Source of the DNA: a virus
Virus record (IMG/VR): IMGVR_UViG_3300031215_000034
Coordinates: 1 to 36,840 of that record
Length of the DNA: 36,840 bases
Reading direction: 5' to 3' (one strand)
Shown here: positions 1-8,763 of the stretch, in pieces
Numbering within the stretch: the stretch's first letter is position 1
Layout of the letters: each line of letters begins with the position of its first letter
Position numbers and translations under genes: made by a program
The notes under the pieces: generated by a model
Seen by the model: only the letters and a program-made list of their open reading frames with translations
What the model was told of the DNA's origin: nothing
The model's database searches: none

Positions 1-603
1 AAAATAATAGAGGGGGCAACAACAGAATATTTTAAAGAAGATTTTTCAAATAATCAAACCGCAAAGTTTCTTGCAAAGAGTGAATGAAGAAAAGTTTTCT
101 TACATGAAATTGATGAAGATGAAGATTTCATACATGTTTCACAATATGAAAAAACAGAAAAACACAAAGTGCCAATTTTACTTCTTGAAGAGTGTGAAGA
201 AAAAGATGAAATTATTATTGAAGATCGAGAGGTTAAAAATTCATTTTCAATAGATATACCACAAGGTATAAAAAATTCGCTCTATTTGATTGTAATATGA
301 ATTATCTTATGAGTTGTCGCAATTGGTGTAATAAATCATTTAAAGGATGGTTTTGTTGAAACCGCAGATGGATTTGAACAAACTTGAAGTGGTGAAACTT
401 TATTTGAAAAATATACAACAAGAATTATATTACTTGAAGAAAAAGAAAACTTTGAATTTCAAACACAAAAAGAGCTTCGAGATAAAAAGCAAAAAGAGAT
501 TGCAAGATTGGATGAACTCATAAATGTTTCAATAGAGAATGTGAAAAATATCACAGAAGAGAAAATTGAAATTAAAAGGCAAAAAATAGAACTTGCACAG
601 TAG
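1..603 (+). CDS. Membrane-anchored coiled-coil protein, 5' end wraps around
   Basis: Open from base 1 to TAG at 601 in code 25. The true ATG is at 36706 on the far side of the circle, giving about 205 aa. The N-terminal half is acidic and soluble. One membrane span (KNSLYLIVIGIILGVVAIGV) lies near the middle, followed by a glycine-containing stretch and a Lys/Glu-rich C-terminal helix likely to be coiled coil. I do not recognise the family. It is the first gene after the promoter at 36629 and is closed by the hairpin at 621-659, so it appears to be its own early transcription unit. An inner-membrane or superinfection-related role is conceivable but unsupported. Confidence 0.8.
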
Positions 604-620
604 GAAAAATAAATAGGTAT

Positions 621-659
621 AAAATATGTTTAATTAGAAATAATTAAACATATTTTTTT
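621..659 (+). terminator. Rho-independent terminator
   Basis: Perfect 16-bp stem (621-636 with 641-656) closed by a GAAA tetraloop and followed by further T residues. It lies 18 nt after the stop of the first gene and separates it from the promoter-like sequence at 692. Confidence 0.85.
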
Positions 660-691
660 ATTGCAAAAGAAACACTTTATTGAAAAAACAT

Positions 692-719
692 TTGCAAAAG
701 GAAACAAAGTGTGTATTGT
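692..719 (+). promoter_or_regulatory. Putative promoter TTGCAA-16-TATTGT
   Basis: TTGCAA at 692-697 and TATTGT at 714-719 with a 16-nt spacer, the same spacing as the other promoter candidates in this genome. It sits between the terminator at 621-659 and the ATG at 752. An imperfect direct repeat (TTGCAAAAGAAAC / TTGCAAAAGGAAAC) surrounds it. Confidence 0.4.
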
Positions 720-751
720 TTTATCGAACTATTAAATAACCACAAGCACAA

Positions 752-937
752 ATGGAAACTTTGAAAGAAAGAACAGATGAAGAGGTTTGAACACTTGAAT
801 TGATTGAAAAACAATGATGGTGAGGGTACAACTTCGACATTTGGATGAACTGAAAGATCATTGATGATGCAAAAACATTGAAGTGATGAATTAGTAAATT
901 TGAAAAACTCGAGAAGAAGCATTTTAAAAATCAATAA
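752..937 (+). CDS. Small hypothetical protein (61 aa)
   Basis: ATG to TAA, 61 aa with several TGA glycines. Charged ends flank a Gly/Trp/aromatic centre (EKQGWGGYNFDIWMNGK). No family recognised. The start is preceded by ACCACAAG five bases upstream of ATG, a leader element shared with the next gene. It is probably co-transcribed with the two following genes. Confidence 0.65.
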
Positions 938-949
938 CCACAAGCGAAT

Positions 950-1096
950 ATGTTTACACAAGAATTTCTTACATTTTTATTATTCCCGCTCGCTTTTTAT
1001 GTTGCTTTCTTATGGAAGCAAGAGTGTGAGAAAGAACAAGAGAAGATCGAAAGAAGAAGATTGTTTGTTTTCGATTTCACCAAAGATAGTAAATAA
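950..1096 (+). CDS. Small membrane protein (48 aa)
   Basis: ATG directly after the leader ACCACAAGCGAAT. The N-terminal half is a hydrophobic span (FLTFLLFPLAFYVAFLW) and the C-terminal half is basic and acidic (KQECEKEQEKIERRR). A single-pass membrane protein of unknown role. Bases 938-952, its leader and first start-codon bases, are perfectly complementary to one arm of the inverted repeat at 5427-5441. Confidence 0.6.
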   Translation: MFTQEFLTFLLFPLAFYVAFLWKQECEKEQEKIERRRLFVFDFTKDSK

Positions 1097-1156
1097 AATT
1101 TACTGTTTTTTTGGAGTTTAAAACTTCGTATTTTATTTTCTTATATATTTTTATAT

Positions 1157-2029
1157 ATGGTACCACAAGGGAAAGAAAAAAATATTGATGAAACAGCAGA
1201 AGATTTTGTTGAAGATATAAAAAAGCCGGATGAAACACCGGAAGTGAAAGACACAGATGTTGTTGAAGAAGAGCAAGAAGAAGAAATTGAAAAGGTTGCA
1301 ATGATATTGCCAGTATGAGATGAACAACTTGGTTTTTGGGAAAGGTTGGCAAATCTTCAAAATGAAGCCCCAAAGATTGAAAAGAAGTGATACAATAAGC
1401 ATTTAAGTTATCACTATGCACTTCTTGATGATGTTTTAAGAGCATACAAACCGCTATTAACCAAGTATTGATTTGTTTTATATAATCAATTCAAATCAAA
1501 AGAAAAGATGTTGTTTGTTATACTACAAGATACGAAAAGTGATGTTTGTCTTTCAACAGATTATGAAATAAAGGGTTCATCAGATCAACAGATTGGTGCA
1601 AGTTTAACTTATTGAAGAAGATATGGTGCTTGAATACTTTTAAATGTTGCAACAGAAGAAGATACAGATTGACCGCAACAGTCACCAAATAACAACAACA
1701 ATTCATACCCAAAGAAAACCCAACCAAAAAAGCAACAGCCAAAGCCAAAGGTTTTCACAGATGATGAAAAAGCAAGTAATTTTTCAAAGCATTATGAAAT
1801 AATAAATGCATCAAAAGATTTGAAACAATTGCAAGAAAATTTCATTTCTTTCAACCTAGCATGAAAGGCACCATGATTTTTTGCAGAAACACATATTGAA
1901 CAAATCAAGCAATTAAAAGATGATATGAAGCGGGGTTATGAAGAGCAAGAAGAAATAAATAATGTAAATGAAGCCCAAGAAACCATTGATAAAAATGCGT
2001 GAAAAAACAATAATTCTGTAAAAAAATAA
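1157..2029 (+). CDS. erf: ERF-family single-strand annealing protein
   Basis: A 290-aa protein with an acidic linker (residues 1-55) followed by the ERF superfamily core. The core begins near KKGYNKHLSYHYALLDDV and ends with the hallmark GASLTYGRRYGAGILLNVAT followed by EEDTDG. Both glycines of YGRRYG and that of the final DG are TGA codons. A Pro/Gln/Asn-rich linker and a helical C-terminal part follow. ERF proteins anneal complementary single strands in phage recombination and genome circularisation. Its neighbours (SSB-tail protein, ExoX exonuclease, NinB-like) make a recombination module. The start ATG is followed by GTACCACAA, also seen after the ATG at 11785. Confidence 0.9.
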
Positions 2030-2031
2030 TC

Positions 2032-2313
2032 ATGGATCACCCACATAATTTTGAAATAAAGCTTGAAATAAAGCTTGGGTCACAAAAAGTAGATTTATTA
2101 TACAATATTGATATAAAAAAAGATATGAAACAGGTTTTTAATGAAGTTCATGATTTCTTAGTTGGCATGCCAACCGAGAATAAAATCGAACATCATGAAG
2201 AAGAAAGTGAAGAAGATTACAACCAAAATCAATATCCAAGTTCATGATTTCCGAAAAAAAAGAAGAAGCAAGATGATAGTGAAATGATTAGTGTTGAAGA
2301 TTTACCATTTTAA
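2032..2313 (+). CDS. Small protein with SSB-like C-terminal tip
   Basis: 93 aa, starting 2 nt after the ERF stop. No OB fold is visible. The N-terminal 50 residues look like a small beta/alpha domain, followed by an acidic linker, a KKKKK patch and the terminus ISVEDLPF. The SSB at 8768-9166 ends in the same VEDLPF. In bacteria the SSB acidic tip recruits exonucleases, helicases and primase. I infer that this protein presents the same docking tail, perhaps bringing host SSB-partner proteins to the ERF recombinase. The function is not known. Confidence 0.7.
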
Positions 2314-2325
2314 AGCCAAGTATTT

Positions 2326-2775
2326 ATGGGAACAATGAGATTTTGAAAGTATAAGTGAAAAACCATTGAAGAAGTTGCAAAACAAGACCCATGATACACC
2401 AGTTGGTTTTATTGGGAAACTATATGTAACAGGTTTGGTGATGATTGGTGGGAAAAGGCATGTGAAATTGAAAAATACATGATTGAAGCTTGATATGATA
2501 TATATTATGAAGCACCCAAGAGAGAAAGCCAATATTACAAAGAAATAGTTTTTTGAAAATATAAATGAAGAACATTTGAATTTTTAGTTAAAAAAGACGC
2601 AAAATATTTGTGGTACATATACAACCAAAATAAAAGTAGTGATAAACAAAATAAAAAGCTACAGCATACGATATTGTATTGGATCAAGAAAAACGGTTGT
2701 ATTATGTATGATGAAAAAAATACAAAAAAATGATTGCAGTATTGCAGATGATGCGACACAATGCATAATAAATAA
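2326..2775 (+). CDS. Tandem ExoX C-terminal-like domain protein
   Basis: 149 aa with two copies of the motif seen at the C terminus of exodeoxyribonuclease X-type proteins: FGKYKGKTIEEVAKQDPGY at residues 6-24 and FGKYKGRTFEFLVKKDAKY from residue 76. Each is followed by an aromatic helix (TSWFYW; LWYIYN). The glycines are TGA codons. There is no nuclease domain, but the complete exonuclease two genes downstream carries one copy of the same domain. I infer a DNA- or partner-binding accessory protein. The C terminus has three Cys in a short span (LQYCRGCDTMH). Confidence 0.75.
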
Positions 2776-2795
2776 TATTTCTATAAAATTCTATA

Positions 2796-2933
2796 ATGGA
2801 ACAAAGAAAAGCAAAAGATGGAAAAACAGAAACATTGATTACTTGCCAAAATACTTGAAAGAAGCATTGGAAAAAATGCATAAACGCAACAGGTGATTTC
2901 ACAATATGTGATGATTGCAAGAAGAAAAAATAA
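2796..2933 (+). CDS. Small zinc-ribbon-like protein (45 aa)
   Basis: 45 aa, Lys-rich, with four cysteines (ITCQN, KKCIN, TICDDC) spaced in a way that could bind one metal ion. It lies between the ExoX-domain protein and the exonuclease in the recombination cluster. No family recognised; metal binding is inferred only from the cysteines. Confidence 0.6.
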
Positions 2934-2957
2934 TTTATTTACACAATACCAGGATAT

Positions 2958-3719
2958 ATGAAAAACAAAATAATAATTCTCGACACAGAAACAACAGATG
3001 CAGAAGCAAAACCATGAATGATACAACTTTGATATATTGTTTGTGATTTAAGCTTTAATGAAATCAAAAGGGAAAATCTATTTTTTAAAGCAAAGAAAGA
3101 AATTACATATTGAAGTATGGCAATTCACCACATCACATATGAAATTCTTTGAAAAAAAATACTTGAAGATTGAAGAGATGAAGAAGTGAAGAAAGATATT
3201 GCAAGAAATGATTTCAAAGATGCATATTTAATTGCACACAATTCACCGTTTGATAAAAATGTTCTTGATTGCAATGGTGTTGAAACAGATGTGGATGCTT
3301 GGATTGATACATATAATATTTCTTATTCTGTATATCAAGATGAAGATTTCAAACATAACTTACAGTTTTTAAGGTATGCTTTAAAATGCACATTTTCAGA
3401 AGAGATTGATCCACATGATGCACTTTCAGATGTAATTGTATTGCTTGAGGTATTTAAAAAAATATTTGAAGAATATGTAAAAGATGCTTGAATTGAATTT
3501 ATTGATAGGCATAGTGATATTTTTGATGAAATGGTTGAACAAACAAAGGGGTGAATTATCTTGAGAACATGGGCTTTTGGAAAGTATGAATGACAATCAT
3601 TTGCAGATACTTTTAAAACAGATGCTTCTTATTTTACTTGGATGTACAACAGTAAAATGACTTCATGAGATACAGAAGATGCAGTATTTAACACTATTTC
3701 ACATTACTTAAAAAAATAA
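2958..3719 (+). CDS. DnaQ/ExoX-type 3'-5' exonuclease
   Basis: 253 aa. Exo I motif DTETT (Asp9, Glu11), Exo II region AHNSPFD (from residue 93) and Exo III HDALSD (His153, Asp158) match the DEDDh class of metal-dependent 3'-5' exonucleases. The C-terminal domain (from about residue 206) carries RTWAFGKYEGQSF followed by SYFTWMYNS, the ExoX C-terminal motif also found twice in the 2326 gene. All catalytic residues seem to be present. Probably supplies 3' end processing for ERF-mediated annealing or degrades DNA. Confidence 0.9.
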
Positions 3720-3720
3720 T

Positions 3721-4290
3721 ATGAAAACAATTCAAATTTCAGATGAAATGTATGAAAAACTTTTGGAAATTTCAAAGGGATTGAATGAACAGGATCATAG
3801 AGTAACAGCAATGCCATATTTCTTTCAAATTAGAACAAAGAAAGAAGTAAGTTGTGGTGAATGATTTTGAGAAGATGGGTTTTATATGTGTTATTGAGAT
3901 GATCCGGAAAGTAATATAAAATGAGATAATTACAAAGATATACTACAATTCTTGAAAGATAACCATGAAGAAACATATGATGAAATAAAAAATAAAATAG
4001 GTGATATATTACAAGCGAATAAATCATATAAATGATGTGAAGATGAATTTAATTGTAATGAAATATGTGATTTATTAGAAGAAAATTGATTTTATAAGTT
4101 CTATTACAAAGAAGAATATCAATGGCAAAACTCTTTCTTTACAGAAAAAGCATGTAAAGAGCATATAAAAGCAAATCATTATCATTATACAGAACCAGTT
4201 GATTGTCTTTCACACGCAAATAGAAACCCCGAAATGGAACTTGTTTTGAAGTTCTTGTGTGAATTATCTTGATGAAATATACATAAATAG
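3721..4290 (+). CDS. Hypothetical protein in recombination module (189 aa)
   Basis: Starts one base after the exonuclease stop and ends TAG. The N-terminal segment (QISDEMYEKLLEISKGLNEQ followed by DHRVTAMPYFFQI) resembles a region seen in uncharacterised phage early proteins. The rest is acidic with scattered Cys/His (CGEGFGEDGFYMCYG; DEFNCNEICDLL) and ends in a His-rich part (HIKANHYHYTEPVDCLSHAN). Translationally linked to its neighbours. Function unknown. Confidence 0.7.
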
Positions 4291-4295
4291 ATATT

Positions 4296-4742
4296 ATGAA
4301 AAAAACCGGAGTAATTACAGCAGTTGAAAAAGAATTGCTTGAATATATAGAAAAGAACAAGGGGGTGAAGTGAATATTTCATGTAGTGATAAAGAAAAAG
4401 CCAAACAATCGCACAATACCGCAAAATAAATTGTTTCATGTGCTTTTTCATATCATTGAAGAACAAGAAGTAAAGCTTTGAAATAAAGTTGATTTTCACC
4501 AAGTGAAAGCATTAATGAAAATGAGTGCATTTTGAGTGAAAGAAGTAAAAATTGGTGAACACACGCAACCATATCCGGCAAGGTGAACAAGTGATTTATC
4601 AGATGCAGAATGAATTGAATTTGTGGAATTCTTGATTGAACTTTGCAATACAAAATACAATCTTGAAATTAAATCAAGAGATGATGAAAGGCTTTTAGAT
4701 TATTACAATAACTATACAAACACATGAGAAAGGCACTTTTAG
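4296..4742 (+). CDS. NinB-like recombination protein
   Basis: 148 aa. Two patches resemble the NinB/Orf family of phage recombination mediators: NNRTIPQNKLFHVLFH (residues 37-52), like the conserved R-T-x-x-Q-N segment, and a TSDLSDAEGIEFVEFLIELC helix near residues 101-120, like the S-T-x-x-L/M-x-x-x-E-M region of NinB. NinB binds single-stranded DNA and assists RecBCD- or RecA-type loading. Assignment is by motif only, so moderate. It overlaps the next start by 19 nt. Confidence 0.6.
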
Positions 4743-4960
4743 AGCAAGTGAGCGACATAATAAGACTTGAAGAGCTTGTGGCATGTACACTTGATGTTAC
4801 AGCAGAACAGATGTGATGAAAGAAGTATTATTATGTATTGAATGGAAAAACAAAAAAAGTAACTACCAAAACAAAAACACAATGGTGTGAATTGTTGAAT
4901 GTTGATATACAACAGCTTGAAAAAGCAATAGAAAATCAACAAAAAGATATTATTTTTTAA
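4724..4960 (+). CDS. Hypothetical protein (78 aa)
   Basis: Starts inside the end of the NinB-like gene (19-nt overlap). Helical ends flank a short GG-KKYYYVLNGKTKKVTTKTK beta-like segment. The C terminus is a Gln-rich helix (DIQQLEKAIENQQKD). No family recognised. Confidence 0.65.
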
Positions 4961-4969
4961 TTTTTTCTT

Positions 4970-5296
4970 ATGAAAGAATATTGAAAAGAAACGCAGAAAT
5001 GAAAGGTTATTAGAATTTTACTTGCAAATCCACAAAGGGTTCACCAAGTTGAAGATTTCATGCAGTACACATTGAATGATCTATTTGTATGATATGAAGC
5101 ATGAAGTAGATTATCGGAGCTTAAAAAGGATTGAATTGTTACACATGAAGTTTTTGAAAGAAAAAACAAGCCGGATAAATTTGGGTATATAATAAAAAAG
5201 AATTGTATTGAATTCTATACAAACCTATATGCGGAACAAACCACGCAAAATAAAGGTTTTATGGAAAAAATTTGATTAAAGAAGAAAAGTGAATAG
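4970..5296 (+). CDS. Putative winged-helix DNA-binding protein
   Basis: 108 aa. The order helix (VIRILLANPQRVHQVEDFM), Gly-containing turn (GYEAGSRLSELKKDGIVTH) and a basic beta-hairpin (EVFERKNKPDKFGYIIKK) looks like a winged helix: a recognition helix around SRLSELKKDG followed by the wing. It is the last gene before the structured intergenic element at 5321-5441 and the replication genes, so it may bind there. That is inference; the fold assignment is by pattern only. Confidence 0.6.
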
Positions 5297-5494
5297 TATT
5301 AAAAAGTAATTTGATTTAAAACCACAAGTGAATATAATTTACAGGATTTTTCGTTTAATAAAACGGAATTCAATAAAAAAGGCACATCAAAATCATACAT
5401 GATGTTCTAAAAGATACTTGTAAATTATATTCGCTTGTGGTAAAGAAATATAAATCAAAGAAGTGTCTTTTTTATTTGTCTAAAAATTCAGAAA
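5297..5494. other. Non-coding region, candidate origin or structured RNA
   Basis: 198 nt with no supported gene. It holds a closing inverted repeat (5321-5343 with 5419-5441) around two internal hairpins. It is placed directly upstream of the initiator-like and helicase-loader genes, where many phages keep their replication origin. An ATG at 5520 opens only a 10-codon frame. Confidence 0.55.
5321..5441. repeat. Long inverted repeat with two internal hairpins
   Basis: Arms of 23 nt at 5321-5343 and 5419-5441 match at 22 of 23 positions, and the single difference is a G-U pair in RNA. The 75-nt interior contains hairpin A (stem 5349-5356 with 5361-5368, loop AATA, one G-U) and hairpin B (5384-5389 with 5400-5405, 10-nt loop). 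Together these would form a three-way junction in RNA or a cruciform in DNA. Confidence 0.75.
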
Positions 5495-6160
5495 GTGAAA
5501 GAAACTTTTTATTTCTCGCATGATTATAATACGAGATCAGATCAAAAAATAAAGCAACTCATAAGAAAACACTGAATGCAATGATATTGATTATATTGGT
5601 GTATTGTTGAAGATTTATATCAAAATGCAAACGCATTACAATTGGATTTCAGTTGAATTGCGTATGATTTTCATATTGATGAAAAAATAGTAGAAAGTAT
5701 TATAAGTGACTTCAATTTATTTGTAGTAAAAGATGGTAAATTTTCATCAAAATCAGTATGAGATAGGTTGCAAAAAAGAGTAAAGAAAAGTGCAGTAGCA
5801 AGGGAAAACGCAAATATAAGATGGTGAAAGAAAGATGCAAACGCATTGCAAAAGAAATGCAAACCCAATGCTTTAAAGGAAAGTAAAGTAAAGGAAAATA
5901 AAGGAAAAGAAATTAAACATAAATATTGAGAATATAAAAATGTTTTAATAACAGATAAACAAAAAGAAAAATTCATAAAGGATTTTTGAAAAGATGTATT
6001 TGATTTATATATAAAAAAATTAGATGAATGAATACAAATGAAATGATACAAATACAAAGATCATAATCTTGCAATGAGAAAATGGAAAAATGGTGGTGAT
6101 GAAAAAAATAAAGATAAAATTGATATTTCTAGTGATGATATTATTTATGATAAAATATAA
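5495..6160 (+). CDS. Lin1244/DUF4373-type replication protein
   Basis: 221 aa. The start is taken as GTG 5495 because the conserved N terminus MKETFYFSHDYNTRSDQKIK lies directly behind it and no ATG is available before this motif. The domain continues with LIRKHGMQGYGLYWCIVEDL, matching the Lin1244/Lin1753-like N-terminal domain (yF.hD.nar.D.ki...G..GYGlYw..vE.L). A basic linker and a helical C-terminal segment (WKNGGDEKNKDKID) follow. Such proteins precede DnaC-type loaders in many phages and are believed to act as initiators or primosome organisers. Several glycines, including G-Y-G, are TGA. Confidence 0.82.
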
Positions 6161-6162
6161 AA

Positions 6163-6711
6163 ATGAGTGAAAAAGATAAAATAATTCAAAAATTCATTGA
6201 TGATTGTAAATTTAAACAAAGTTTGGTTTTAGCTTGAAAAACTTGAAGATGAAAAACACATATCATGACAAAACTATATTCTAAGCTTTCAACAAATGAA
6301 ATTATGAAAACTTATTACAAATATTGGATTGATGATTGACAAGTTAGAGAATATATCAATGCTTGAATTATGAATTTAAAAAACAACACAAAAGACAACA
6401 CAAATGAATATTGGGCTTACCCTTTAGAAATGTGCGTAAGGTGTAAATATTTATTTTTTGATGATTTAGGAGCAAGTGAAAATGTGAGCGACCCACAAAA
6501 AACAAAGTTGAAATATATTCTTGATGAAAGGCATAAAAGGGGGTTGATAAACATATTTTCAACAAACTGTTCACCACAGCATATTGAAAAATTGTATGGT
6601 GAAAGAATAAAATCAAGAATTTATGATGGAACCAAGAATGAAGTTTTAATTATCACTGTTGATGGTGAAGATAGGAGAAAAAAACAAGTTACATCTATAA
6701 AACTTTGATAA
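6163..6711 (+). CDS. DnaC-type helicase loader (AAA+ ATPase)
   Basis: 182 aa. Walker A is AGKTGRGKTH (residues 24-33), and all three of its glycines are TGA codons, the clearest proof of UGA = Gly in this window. Walker B is LFFDDLGAS (about 97-105), sensor-1 region FSTN, and box VII GERIKSRI with the arginine finger. It loads the replicative helicase, presumably the host DnaB since no phage helicase is seen. It follows the DUF4373 protein by 2 nt. Confidence 0.92.
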
Positions 6712-6712
6712 A

Positions 6713-7075
6713 ATGAAAACAGAAAATTACATTTCAAATACAGTAAGGTATAGAGTATACAAGCTTTCAGAAATTAAAATTGGTGATTTTGTACAACTTT
6801 TATATGCATCAAAGGTTTGAAAATGAAAGAATGCATCAATGAGTTGTCACTTTACTGTTTCAAAACTTGATCCAACAATTTCATGAAAGATAATGTGAAA
6901 GTGAGAGTGTAGCCAAAAAGGTGAAAATGGATTATTTCATGTTGATAATATTCAAAGGAATTATACAACACACCCCATAATTATTGAAGCTTGAAATCAT
7001 AAAAACAAAAAGCAAATACCCTTTAATAAATTAGAGTATGAAGCAAAACATGGCATCAGAACAAAAACTATTTAA
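6713..7075 (+). CDS. Hypothetical protein (120 aa)
   Basis: Starts one base after the helicase-loader stop. Beta-rich, with two Cys (MSCHFTV; EGCSQKG) and a Lys-rich C terminus (NHKNKKQIPFNKLEYEAKHG). The N-terminal sentence VRYRVYKLSEIKIGDFVQLL could be a small barrel. Unrecognised. Probably part of the replication operon. Confidence 0.65.
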
Positions 7076-7152
7076 CAGATATGATATGTTGTATATGTTC
7101 CGTGAAACATTTAATGCTTCCGATTATTTATATATTTTTAATTTAAGAATAC

Positions 7153-7518
7153 ATGGCATTTTGAAGAAAGAAGTATTGAAATAAGAAATCTTATGTTGAT
7201 TGATATACATTTGATAGTATAGCAGAATGAAAGCGATATACGAAGTTAAAAGTTATGCAAGATTATGATGAAATTAGTGATTTAGAGTTGCAACCAAAGT
7301 TTATTTTACAAGAAGCATTTGAAAGAAATTGAAAAAAAATAAGTGCGGTTACATACATTGCGGATTTTAGATATGTTGAAGATGGTGAAATAATCGTAGA
7401 GGATGTAAAAGGTGTAAAAACCAAAGAATATGAAATTAAAAAAAGATTATTCTTGAAAGTACATGGTGAAAATATTATTTTCTTAGAAATTAAAGAATGA
7501 GTTGAAATTGAAATTTAG
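7153..7518 (+). CDS. DUF1064 family predicted nuclease
   Basis: 121 aa. It matches the DUF1064 pattern: Tyr/Phe-Asp-Ser then Glu (YTFDSIAEGKRYTKL), a Q-P-x-F segment (LELQPKFILQEAFE), then TYIADFRY, VEDVKGVKTKEYEIKKRL and FLEIK. The Asp/Glu/Lys arrangement (ADF, EDVKG, K) is that of restriction-endonuclease-like PD-(D/E)xK folds, so it is probably a phage DNA nuclease, possibly a Holliday-junction resolvase analogue. The 77 bp before it hold no gene I can support. Confidence 0.82.
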
Positions 7519-7526
7519 AAAGAATT

Positions 7527-7802
7527 ATGGCATCACAGGTGTGAACAATAAAAGATTTACTTGAAGTATTAAAAAAACTACCAAGAAAACCACAAGAAAC
7601 ACCACAGGGTGATTGAACAACATGTATAAGCACAGCAATGAACTTGAAATATTTATATTGAATAAATGATGAAGATTTCAAAGAAATTCAAGATTGGATG
7701 GATGAAGAAAATGTTTGTGTCGCTTGGGATTGAAGATATTGAATTGATAGCGAAGATATGGAGTTTACAACCTTACTTACTAAAAAATTAAAAGATGATT
7801 AA
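7527..7802 (+). CDS. Hypothetical protein (91 aa)
   Basis: Acidic 91-aa protein with an amphipathic N-terminal helix (TIKDLLEVLKKLPRKPQE) and a Trp-rich middle (QDWMDEENVCVAWDGRYG). It overlaps the next gene by 8 nt. Family unknown. Confidence 0.65.
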
Positions 7803-8025
7803 AGCAGAAGTATTTGAAAATTGCGATACACTTTGTGAAAATTGTATTTATACAAACATAGTGATGGGTTCACAAGAACTTATTGAAGAACAAGAAGTTG
7901 TTATTGAAAATGTAGTTATAAATAACTTCATTGAAACTTGATGAACAAAATTTAAAACGAGTGAAGAGTTTTATAAAAATTATTTTATTAGATTAACACC
8001 AATCAAAGATGGCGGAAAATTGTAA
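7795..8025 (+). CDS. Hypothetical protein (76 aa)
   Basis: 76 aa. The N terminus carries three Cys (FENCDTLCENCIY), which could be half of a metal site, followed by a valine/isoleucine-rich beta segment (EEQEVVIENVVINNFIE). Overlaps genes on both sides, typical of this operon. No family recognised. Confidence 0.6.
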
Positions 8026-8500
8026 AAAATGTTTTATGTTAAAAATGACACCAAACAGCAAGTGCGCATGTAGTAATATAAAATTCGATGATGGTTCGAG
8101 ATTAGTCACGAAGAAAAAACCAAAAGCAATACCGCAAAAATCAGAAAAAAAGATGGTTGCGGATAAAGCGAGATGAAAAGTTGATATAATATTTAAGAAG
8201 ATTGCAAGTGAAAAATGCAATTCAAAGGGTGATGGAGTATGTGAATATTGTGATGCAGAATTTAACATACAATTCGATTGTATCAATCAAACTGTATGCT
8301 TTGCACATATATTGTCATGAAGAGAGTTCAAACCCCTTTATATGCTACAAAACAACATTGCATTTGTGTGTTCAGAAAAATGCCACAAAGAGATGGATGC
8401 AGAAATTTGCGTGCTTTGAATAAAACCCGAGTTACAAAGGTTGATTACAAATTTAAAATCAATAGATGTGTGAAATCTTGTAAAATATGTTAAAAATTAA
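8009..8500 (+). CDS. NinG-like HNH/zinc recombination protein
   Basis: 163 aa. Cys-rich N terminus (NCKKCFMLK...KCAC), a basic linker (KKKPKAIPQKSEKKMVADKA), then a C-x2-C / H / N / C-x2-C-H core: CEYCDAEF, FAHILSGREF, QNNIAFVCSEKCHKEMD. This order resembles phage NinG (Rap), which has an HNH-like zinc fold and cleaves recombination intermediates. It overlaps the preceding gene by 17 nt and ends just before a promoter. An uncharacterised HNH endonuclease is the main alternative. Confidence 0.65.
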
Positions 8501-8501
8501 C

Positions 8502-8529
8502 TTGCATTATAACTTATAGAGTATACAAT
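8502..8529 (+). promoter_or_regulatory. Putative promoter, CTTGCATTATA type
   Basis: TTGCAT at 8502-8507 and TACAAT at 8524-8529 with a 16-nt spacer. The surrounding CTTGCATTATA and GTATACAAT are identical to those at 11451-11479. GTATAC is a palindrome. It would drive the 64-aa gene and ssb. Confidence 0.6.
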
Positions 8530-8568
8530 ATGTACTATAAGTATATACTAAGAGTAACAAAATATATT

Positions 8569-8763
8569 ATGGTGAATTCAATTATAGTGAAAAAGCAAGT
8601 TGAAAAGAGAAAATTAAAGTGACAAAGATATGATTTATTGGTTCTTTTAACGAGAAAGAAAAGGGCATCAATAAAGGTGTACTTTTCAAGAAATGAATTA
8701 GATATAATGGATAATCAAGCATTCTTGGATTATGTAAAAAGATTTTATATTTATAATAGATAA
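8569..8763 (+). CDS. Small basic protein (64 aa)
   Basis: 64 aa, strongly basic (KKQVEKRKLKGQRYDLLVLLTR), with an acidic helix near the C terminus. First gene after the promoter at 8502 and only 4 nt upstream of ssb. It may be a nucleic-acid-binding or regulatory protein; not recognised. Confidence 0.65.

Noticed and set aside
5297-5494. tRNA in the early intergenic region
   Set aside because: Arms do not fit: no GTTCRA T-loop, and the outer stem is 23 bp instead of 7.
5520-5552. ATG 5520 as start of a replication gene
   Set aside because: It ends after 10 codons; the conserved N terminus lies in another frame beginning at GTG 5495.
7076-7152. 21-codon ORF before the DUF1064 gene
   Set aside because: Too short and with no leader or conserved pattern to support translation.
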